Below are positions 1-5,124 of a DNA stretch of 11,348 bases, piece after piece. Every line of letters begins with the position of its first letter. Within the stretch, counting starts at the first letter, position 1. The stretch spans positions 1 to 11,348 of the forward strand of contig JAABRW010000325.1 of the NCBI GenBank assembly GCA_011390695.1. The letters run 5' to 3'. The notes below the pieces were generated by a model. The model did no database searches. It had not been told where the DNA came from and saw only the letters and a program-made list of their open reading frames with translations. This DNA is from Desulfotignum sp. (GTDB lineage: Bacteria > Desulfobacterota > Desulfobacteria > Desulfobacterales > Desulfobacteraceae). Both the position numbers and the translations under genes were made by a program.

Positions 1-817
1 GTTTCATGAGCTTTTTTCCCTGATGACAAAAATCAGCCTGGCAGATGATATGGACTTTGCATTTCAGGGCCGGGATATCCAGGTGACCTGTGATCATCCT
101 GGTGTACCGGAAGGCAAAACCAATCTGGCACATAAGGCGGCAGCGGTATTTTTTTCATCCTGTGAAAACCTGGCAGAACCAATACCCATGGCCGGGGTGT
201 TGATTCATATACGCAAGCACATTCCAGTGGGCGGAGGCCTGGGTGGCGGCAGCAGTAATGCTGCCACTGTTCTTAAAGTACTCAATGAGCGGTACGGGTT
301 TCCCTTTTCTTTGGAGGCGCTTTTAAAGATGGGACTTGAAATCGGGGCGGATGTGCCTTTTTTCCTTTTTGGGGGACCTGCCCTGGCAACTGGGGTGGGG
401 GAAAAACTTATCAGGGCCCCGGATTTGGACCTTACATACCTGGTACTGTGTAATCCCGGTATTTCCGTACCCACGGCAAGGGTGTTTCAGGAACATGATT
501 TTTGTTTGACAACCCTTGAGAAATATACTATAAAATCTGTTTCGGATGCTCTGCTGCAAGGAGAGGGGATTGATATCCGGCAGTATCTGCATAATGATCT
601 GGAAGGATCAACATTCAGGCTGTATCCGGAAATCAGGTCCATAAAAGAAGAGATGGAGCGGTTGCTGCAAAGACCTGTGACCATGTCCGGCAGTGGCAGT
701 ACTCTTTTTGTGCTTTTTTCAGGGTGGAAAAATGCGAAGCAGGGGTATGAATGCCTTTGCAGGCGATGGCCTGATAAAGACAAACATTTTTTTTTAACCA
801 CGTTGCAGAATGGATAA
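1..817 (+). CDS. ispE: 4-diphosphocytidyl-2-C-methyl-D-erythritol kinase, 3' part (5' end outside window)
   Basis: This ATP-dependent GHMP-family kinase phosphorylates CDP-methylerythritol in the cytoplasmic MEP pathway for isoprenoid precursors. The reading frame is open from base 2 (FHELFSLMTK...), which matches the conserved 'YHE L.S' segment close to the IspE N-terminus. The ATG at base 23 is therefore an internal Met, and the true start, with the N-terminal Lys/Asn substrate motif, lies upstream of the window. The GHMP ATP-binding loop PVGGGLGGGSSNAA is encoded at about 224-265. The expected catalytic Asp is in GADVPFF, with its codon at 350-352. The C-terminal GHMP motif MSGSGSTLFVLF is near 681-716. 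The visible 272 residues plus a short missing N-terminus fit the usual length of about 285-300. A tRNA gene begins 21 nt after the stop, and prs follows, an order common in proteobacteria. The family assignment is secure. Confidence 0.95.
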   Translation, partial: FHELFSLMTKISLADDMDFAFQGRDIQVTCDHPGVPEGKTNLAHKAAAVFFSSCENLAEPIPMAGVLIHIRKHIPVGGGLGGGSSNAATVLKVLNERYGFPFSLEALLKMGLEIGADVPFFLFGGPALATGVGEKLIRAPDLDLTYLVLCNPGISVPTARVFQEHDFCLTTLEKYTIKSVSDALLQGEGIDIRQYLHNDLEGSTFRLYPEIRSIKEEMERLLQRPVTMSGSGSTLFVLFSGWKNAKQGYECLCRRWPDKDKHFFLTTLQNG

Positions 818-838
818 AATAACAGATGGTAAATGTAC

Positions 839-913
839 TGGGGCGTCGTCAAGTGGCAAGACACAGGGTTTTGATCCCTGCATTCAGAGGTTCGAATCCT
901 CTCGCCCCAGCCA
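839..913 (+). tRNA. tRNA-Gln (anticodon UUG)
   Basis: The acceptor stem TGGGGCG (839-845) pairs perfectly with CGCCCCA (903-909). It is followed by discriminator G910 and a genomically encoded CCA (911-913). The anticodon stem CAGGG (864-868)/CCCTG (876-880) encloses the 7-nt loop TTTTGAT with anticodon TTG at 871-873. The T arm holds the invariant GTTCGAATC. The first base U, forming a weak U-A pair at the acceptor end, is typical of glutamine tRNAs, and the whole resembles E. coli tRNA-Gln. The gene sits 21 nt after ispE and 35 nt before prs on the same strand with no obvious separate promoter. It is probably cut out of a polycistronic transcript (inference). Confidence 0.97.
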
Positions 914-948
914 TATTTTTGTGACTTCATAAAAAAAAGAGATATGCT

Positions 949-1887
949 ATGAGCGGGTTGTCAATTTTTGCAGGAAATTCAAACCCTCTGCTGGGTGACA
1001 GAATTTCTGAATATCTTGCAAAACCCTTGGGAAAATTGAAGGTCAATCGTTTCAGTGACGGAGAAATCCAGGTTGAAATACTGGAAAATGTTCGAAAGCA
1101 GGAAATATTTGTGATTCAGTCTACCTGCAAGCCGGTGAATGATCACCTGGTGGAGCTGCTGCTTCTGATTGATGCGTTCAAACGTTCTTCCGCCAGTCGC
1201 ATTACCGCTGTTATTCCTTATTTTGGCTACGCCCGCCAGGATAAAAAAGTGTCTCCCCGGGTTCCCATCTCTGCTAAAATGGTGGCAGATCTTCTGGAGA
1301 ATACCGGTGTTGACCGGGTGATCACCATGGATCTGCATGCCGGCCAGATACAGGGGTTTTTCAGTGTGCCTGTGGACAATCTCTATGCAGCGCCCATTAT
1401 CATTGACGATATCAAAACAAAGTATCCTGAAAATCTGGTGGTGGTTTCTCCGGATGCCGGCGGTGTGGAACGTGCCAGGGCTTATGCAAAACGCCTGAAT
1501 TGCAGCCTGGCCATTGTTGACAAGCGCCGAAGTGCCCCCAACCAGGCCAGGGCCATGGCCATTATCGGGGACGTCCAGAACAAGACAGCCATTATTATTG
1601 ATGATATGGTGGATACCGCAGGCACCCTCACCGAGGCTGCAGGGGTTATCCGAGAAAAAGGGGCCAGACAGGTGCATGCCTATTCCACCCATCCTGTGTT
1701 ATCCGGCCCGGCCATTGACCGATTAAACAGCTCTTCTTTGAGCTCGCTGGTTGCCACAGATACGATTCCTCTGTCAGAAGAAGCACAAAAATGTAAAAAA
1801 ATCAGAACATTATCCATTGCAAAGCTTGTGGGTGAGGCCATCATGCGCAGCTACAGGGGTGATTCGGTTAATTCCCTGTTTATATAA
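949..1887 (+). CDS. prs: Ribose-phosphate pyrophosphokinase (PRPP synthetase, class I)
   Basis: The enzyme transfers pyrophosphate from ATP to ribose 5-phosphate. The resulting PRPP feeds purine, pyrimidine, NAD, histidine and tryptophan synthesis in the cytosol. The protein has 312 aa, standard for class I bacterial enzymes. Visible motifs are the ATP-contacting RQDKK (96-100), the MDLHAGQIQGFF segment with His130, the flexible-loop catalytic Lys192 in VDKRRS, and the ribose-5-phosphate/PRPP loop DDMVDTAGT (218-226). Residues KVSPRVPISAK (100-110) are the usual allosteric/ATP region. The ATG at 949 is preceded by an A-rich tract with only a weak AAGAG Shine-Dalgarno-like site; the N-terminus starts as expected for the family. 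It follows tRNA-Gln by 35 nt and precedes rplY by 74 nt, suggesting one operon. Confidence 0.97.
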   Translation: MSGLSIFAGNSNPLLGDRISEYLAKPLGKLKVNRFSDGEIQVEILENVRKQEIFVIQSTCKPVNDHLVELLLLIDAFKRSSASRITAVIPYFGYARQDKKVSPRVPISAKMVADLLENTGVDRVITMDLHAGQIQGFFSVPVDNLYAAPIIIDDIKTKYPENLVVVSPDAGGVERARAYAKRLNCSLAIVDKRRSAPNQARAMAIIGDVQNKTAIIIDDMVDTAGTLTEAAGVIREKGARQVHAYSTHPVLSGPAIDRLNSSSLSSLVATDTIPLSEEAQKCKKIRTLSIAKLVGEAIMRSYRGDSVNSLFI

Positions 1888-1948
1888 ACAATTTTTAACA
1901 GTCCACTTTAACGCTCTATTATTTTACCTTTTCGTAAATAGCGGACAC

Positions 1949-1954
1949 GGAGGA
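1949..1954 (+). promoter_or_regulatory. Ribosome binding site fixing the TTG start of rplY
   Basis: GGAGGA lies 7 nt before a TTG codon at 1962. No ATG or GTG in the correct frame lies nearby upstream. The protein read from this TTG begins MELIKLHATKR, as expected for bL25 proteins. The site supports a non-ATG start. Confidence 0.75.
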
Positions 1955-1961
1955 AAAGACG

Positions 1962-2624
1962 TTGGAACTTATTAAATTACATGCAACAAAACGCAGCACC
2001 AGAGGAAAGGGTGCTGCCAGAAAAATGCGCAGTAAAAAGAATATCCCTGCAATCATTTACGGTCCCAAAATCGACCCCATGATGTTATGCCTTGAAACCA
2101 GTGAATTTGACAAAATCATTCGGGACAGAGGTACTTCCGGCCTGTTTTTGAACTTGAAAATCCAGGGAGAAGAAGAGGTTAAAAGCAAGGTGGTGATGCT
2201 CAAGGATCTGCAGATGGACACCTTTGGCATCGAATACCTGCATGCGGATTTTCATCAGATTGATATGGACACCCTGGTAACTGTATCTGTTCCGGTTGTA
2301 CCGGTGGGGATCAGCAAAGGGGTCAAAGAGGGCGGCGGCATGCTTCAAATTATCCGCCGTGAACTGGAAGTGGTGTGCAAGCCTGCGGATACCCCTGAAA
2401 GTATTGAAATAGATGTTACTGATCTGGATATCGGGGATGCCGTCCATGTGGAGGCGATCGATCTCGGAGAAGCAGTGGAAATTCCCCACGAGGTGAATTT
2501 TACCGTAATAACCATTGTTCCGCCTGATGCTGGTGAAGAAGAAGAGGAAATGGCTGAAGACGAACTTATGGAAGAAGAAATGGCTGAAACAGCAGAGGTG
2601 TCAGCTGAAGAACCTTCTGAATAG
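1962..2624 (+). CDS. rplY: Large ribosomal subunit protein bL25 (CTC family, long form)
   Basis: bL25 binds 5S rRNA in the central protuberance of the 50S subunit. This 220-aa version is the long CTC/TL5 type. The 5S-binding L25 domain spans about residues 1-95, with the typical KGAARKMR...IPAIIYGP stretch at 17-35. A C-terminal beta domain follows at about 100-187 (VSVPVVPVG, VCKPADTPESIEIDV, and HVEAIDLGE). Residues 190-220 form a very acidic, probably disordered tail rich in Glu and Met. The start is TTG with a good GGAGGA site. The gene stands between prs and pth, a common order in which PRPP synthesis, ribosome and peptidyl-tRNA recycling genes are co-transcribed. The acidic tail is common in this family but its role is not settled. 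Confidence 0.95.
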   Translation: MELIKLHATKRSTRGKGAARKMRSKKNIPAIIYGPKIDPMMLCLETSEFDKIIRDRGTSGLFLNLKIQGEEEVKSKVVMLKDLQMDTFGIEYLHADFHQIDMDTLVTVSVPVVPVGISKGVKEGGGMLQIIRRELEVVCKPADTPESIEIDVTDLDIGDAVHVEAIDLGEAVEIPHEVNFTVITIVPPDAGEEEEEMAEDELMEEEMAETAEVSAEEPSE

Positions 2625-2639
2625 TGCGCTGCCTTTTTT

Positions 2640-3221
2640 ATGGCACAACCAGCATGTAAAATGATAGCGGGTCTGGGAAACCCCGGCCAGACCTATTCCC
2701 GGACCCGCCACAACATCGGCTTTCTGGTGGTGGAAGCCATTGCAGAAAAAGCAGGTGTTTATTTCAATAAAACCCGTTTTGATGCAGCCTTTTCCAGAGC
2801 CCGGATTCACGGTCAGGAAGTTTTTCTGGTAAAACCGCTGGCTTTCATGAACCGAAGCGGGTTTCCCCTCCAGAAACTATCCGCGTATTTTAAAATTTCT
2901 TTCACTGATATCATTGTGGTGCATGATGATATGGATCTGCCGTTTGGTACCCTTAAGATAGTACAGAACAGGGGCGCTGGTGGACATAACGGCGTAAGAT
3001 CCATTTTGGAGGTCTTTGGCCGAAAAGACTGCATCAGGGTGCGGGTAGGGGTAGGGCATCCGGATGAGCACGGCCAGGTGACCGGGCATGTGCTGGGCCG
3101 ATTTGCCCCTGAGGAGCAGGCTGCCCTGAATGATACGGTGACTGCTGCTGTTACGGCTTGCAGTCTTATCCTTTCCAAAGGGGCTGTCCAGGCCATGAAC
3201 CAGGTTAATACCAGACGTTGA
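2640..3221 (+). CDS. pth: Peptidyl-tRNA hydrolase
   Basis: Pth cleaves the ester bond of peptidyl-tRNAs that drop off ribosomes, recycling tRNA in the cytosol. The 193-aa length is normal. Family motifs are AGLGNPG (10-16, Asn14), the catalytic His24 in TRHNIGF, Asn71 in FMNRSG, the Asp pair in VVHDDMDLP (Asp96 equivalent to the catalytic-site Asp), and GAGGHNGVRSI (about 112-122). The usual KPxTFMN segment reads KPLAFMN, a mild variation that keeps the key Asn. The gene starts 15 nt after rplY, but no clear Shine-Dalgarno is visible before ATG 2640. ATG 2661 (giving MIAGLGNPG) is an equally family-like start, also without one. Expression may depend on ribosomes finishing rplY (inference). 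Confidence 0.95.
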   Translation: MAQPACKMIAGLGNPGQTYSRTRHNIGFLVVEAIAEKAGVYFNKTRFDAAFSRARIHGQEVFLVKPLAFMNRSGFPLQKLSAYFKISFTDIIVVHDDMDLPFGTLKIVQNRGAGGHNGVRSILEVFGRKDCIRVRVGVGHPDEHGQVTGHVLGRFAPEEQAALNDTVTAAVTACSLILSKGAVQAMNQVNTRR

Positions 3222-3355
3222 ACATTGGTCACCTTGCTGTACAATATTTGTATCTTTTTTCTTTGTAATTTTTTTCATTTCCGGTTAAAATTTTTGCTGT
3301 CTTTGGATAAAAAGGTCTGAATCGCCTTTGGAAGCGGTTATTACAAATTTTTTAT

Positions 3356-3379
3356 TTGACAATCTTGTTAAAATATGAT
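3356..3379 (+). promoter_or_regulatory. Possible promoter region upstream of carD
   Basis: The 211-nt gap 3222-3432 is AT-rich and contains a perfect TTGACA (3356-3361) and a TATGAT (3374-3379), but these are only 12 nt apart. They cannot be a single normal sigma-70 pair. TATGAT may use a poor -35 (TTTATT at 3351), or TTGACA may use a weak -10 further right. A promoter somewhere here is likely, because carD starts after a long gap. The exact elements are not resolved. Confidence 0.3.
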
Positions 3380-3432
3380 TACGTACTTAAGAATGGGCAA
3401 ATTGTTTTTAACAAATCAAGGTGGGCTATCCA

Positions 3433-3966
3433 ATGGGTGAAAATTCCAAGAACACAACGGCTAGAGCGGCAACATCAACCAAAAAAGAATTTGCAAAAGG
3501 GGACCTGGCTGTTTATCCTGCACACGGGGTTGGCTGTATCGAGTCAATTGAAAGCAAGGAGATAAACGGCGATACCATGAATTTTTACATGATGAAAATT
3601 GTAGAAAACGGCATGGTTATTATGATCCCCACATCCAATGTCGAATCTGTGGGGTTGCGTGAAGTCATTCCTGAGACTGAAATCCCGAAAGTCTACAAGG
3701 TGATGCAGGAAAAGGCACAAAATGGTGACAACCAGACATGGAACCGGAGATACAGGGAATACATGGACAAAATCAAAACCGGATCCATTTATGATGTCGC
3801 TGAAGTCTTCCGGGATCTGTTTCAGCTGAAACTCGAAAAAGACCTTTCCTTTGGTGAACGCAAACTGCTGGATACGGCCCAGAACCTTTTGGTGCAGGAA
3901 TTGTCAACAGCAAAAGAGATTGATGAGCTGTCCATGATGAAAGAAATCGAGAATTTGTTTCAATAG
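3433..3966 (+). CDS. carD: CarD/CdnL-family RNA polymerase-binding transcription factor
   Basis: Proteins of the CarD_CdnL_TRCF family bind the RNA polymerase beta subunit and stabilise open complexes, especially at rRNA promoters (known from Mycobacterium and Myxococcus). The N-terminal RNA polymerase-interacting domain spans about residues 18-78: KGDLAVYPAHGVGCIESIE, then MIPTSNVESVGLR. The C-terminal helical DNA-binding domain covers about 80-177. It has the conserved WNRRYREYMDKIKTGS run (Trp103) and the LSFGERKLLDTAQNLL helix. I chose ATG 3433 (177 aa) because AAGGTGGG at 3418-3425 makes a good Shine-Dalgarno 7 nt before it. An in-frame GTG at 3421 lies inside that site and would add only four residues. 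The gene is probably monocistronic or ends at the hairpin just downstream. The symbol cdnL would be equally acceptable. Confidence 0.92.
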   Translation: MGENSKNTTARAATSTKKEFAKGDLAVYPAHGVGCIESIESKEINGDTMNFYMMKIVENGMVIMIPTSNVESVGLREVIPETEIPKVYKVMQEKAQNGDNQTWNRRYREYMDKIKTGSIYDVAEVFRDLFQLKLEKDLSFGERKLLDTAQNLLVQELSTAKEIDELSMMKEIENLFQ

Positions 3967-3990
3967 CCTTTATCAAGAATTTTGTATGAC

Positions 3991-4027
3991 AAACCGGCGG
4001 GCAGATATTGTTCGTCGGTTTTCTTTT
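3991..4027 (+). terminator. Possible intrinsic terminator or attenuator between carD and the pseudouridine synthase gene
   Basis: AAACCGGCG (3991-3999) pairs with CGTCGGTTT (4013-4021) through nine base pairs, one of them G-U, around a 13-nt loop. The tail is U-rich (TTCTTTT). It lies 24 nt after the carD stop, as expected for a terminator. It also ends only 7 nt before the ATG of the next gene, leaving no room for a separate promoter downstream. It may therefore be leaky or act as an attenuator (inference). Confidence 0.55.
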
Positions 4028-4034
4028 GGGTACC

Positions 4035-4970
4035 ATGAATATAGACATTATAGTTCCCCGGGAAGCCGCAGGGCAGCGCCTGGATTTTTTTGTTTGTCAG
4101 GCAGTGGAAGGCTGCACCAGATCCATGGCAGCTGCATGGATCAACCAGGGAAGCATCCGGATCTTTGCCCAACAAAAACGCCCTGGATACCGGGTGAAAA
4201 AATCAGACAGAATCACCGGGTTAATCCCCCATCCGGGAGCCCCTCCTGCGGTATTGCCAGAATCCAGGCCGATTCATCTGGTGTATGAAGATGCCCATAT
4301 CATTGTCCTGAACAAACCATCGGGACTTGTGGTTCATCCCGGGGCAGGCAACCAGTGTAATACCCTGGTCAACAGATTACTTTATTATTATCCGGATATC
4401 AAAGATGTCGGAGAAGACCCTCTGCGGCCTGGAATAGTCCATCGCCTGGACAGAGACACCACCGGGCTGATTCTGGTGGCCAGAACTGTCCGCAGTCTCA
4501 ATTTTCTGCAAAAAGAATTTAAATTCCACCGGGTGAAAAAAACATATCTGGCCCTGGTGTCAGGTGCGTTTCTTCCGGATTCCGGAGACATCACACTGCC
4601 TGTAGGCCGGCATCCAAAACACCGCAAACGTATGGCTGTCATTCCTGAAACAGGAAAATCCGCCCATACATCCTGGCAGGTATGCCGGCGGTTTGTCCGT
4701 TCCTGCCTGGTCAGGGTAAAACTTCATACCGGCCGCACCCACCAGATCCGGGTCCATTTTTATGATATGGACCATCCCCTGCTGGGAGACCGGATCTATC
4801 AATACCGCAGAAACCGCAGAAAACAGCAGGCATATCCAAGGCAGATGCTGCATTCCTGGCAGATGTCTTTCAGACATCCGTATTCAGGCAGGAAAATGAA
4901 GTTTGCTGCTGAACCACCGGCAGATTTTGTTTCTGCCGTGGCAAAAGAAGCTGAATTTGTTGAAAAATGA
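4035..4970 (+). CDS. RluA/RluD-family 23S rRNA pseudouridine synthase
   Basis: Enzymes of this family isomerise specific uridines in 23S rRNA (or tRNA) to pseudouridine. The 311-aa protein has an N-terminal S4 RNA-binding domain at about residues 12-60 (GQRLDFFV...WINQGSIRI). The catalytic domain follows: the YEDAHIIVLNKPSGLVVHPG segment (84-103), motif II HRLDRDTTGLILVAR with nucleophile Asp139, and GRTHQIRVHF near 239. Length and the S4 domain resemble RluD (U1911/1915/1917) more than RluA, but the target cannot be fixed from sequence alone. The ATG at 4035 gives the natural S4 start; no Shine-Dalgarno is visible, and the preceding hairpin ends 7 nt before it. An upstream TTG start at 4008 would overlap the hairpin and adds nothing conserved. 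Confidence 0.9.
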   Translation: MNIDIIVPREAAGQRLDFFVCQAVEGCTRSMAAAWINQGSIRIFAQQKRPGYRVKKSDRITGLIPHPGAPPAVLPESRPIHLVYEDAHIIVLNKPSGLVVHPGAGNQCNTLVNRLLYYYPDIKDVGEDPLRPGIVHRLDRDTTGLILVARTVRSLNFLQKEFKFHRVKKTYLALVSGAFLPDSGDITLPVGRHPKHRKRMAVIPETGKSAHTSWQVCRRFVRSCLVRVKLHTGRTHQIRVHFYDMDHPLLGDRIYQYRRNRRKQQAYPRQMLHSWQMSFRHPYSGRKMKFAAEPPADFVSAVAKEAEFVEK

Positions 4971-5021
4971 TATTTTTTTGTTAAATATGCGTTAATTATT
5001 TGGGAAATTTGAGGGATGTGG

Positions 5022-5051
5022 TTGACATTTTGTTTTACAGATGGTTATAGA
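5022..5051 (+). promoter_or_regulatory. Candidate sigma-70 promoter of the rnfB/gltD-like fusion gene
   Basis: A perfect TTGACA (5022-5027) is followed 18 nt later by TATAGA (5046-5051), four of six matches to TATAAT. The position gives a leader of about 65 nt. It is the best promoter-like pair in the 154-nt gap after the pseudouridine synthase gene, supporting a new transcription unit here. Confidence 0.5.
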
Positions 5052-5063
5052 GTAGGGGATTTG

Positions 5064-5079
5064 TCCGGACCTGACCGGA
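5064..5079 (+). repeat. Short inverted repeat in the leader of the rnfB-like gene
   Basis: TCCGG (5064-5068) and CCGGA (5075-5079) are separated by 6 nt. They lie just downstream of the predicted -10 element. They could be an operator half-site pair or a small leader hairpin; no regulator can be named. A five-base repeat can also occur by chance. Confidence 0.3.
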
Positions 5080-5124
5080 TACCTGTGAGCACAACAAGAC
5101 AATTGCAAACATGAAGGATACAGC

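Noticed and set aside
23..25. ATG at 23 as the start of ispE
   Set aside because: The frame is open upstream to the window edge and encodes the conserved segment that precedes this Met in IspE proteins, so the gene is cut by the window edge rather than starting here.
979..1692. Minus-strand open frame opposite prs
   Set aside because: It is antisense to a highly conserved PRPP synthetase, has a His-rich translation without a known motif, and no ribosome-binding site was noted.
1923..1938. TTTAC/GTAAA inverted repeat in the prs-rplY gap
   Set aside because: Only five A/T-rich base pairs with no U-run and no further symmetry; expected by chance.
3356..3379. TTGACA plus TATGAT as a single sigma-70 promoter for carD
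   Set aside because: The spacing is 12 nt, too short for a normal -35/-10 pair. Kept only as a low-confidence promoter region.
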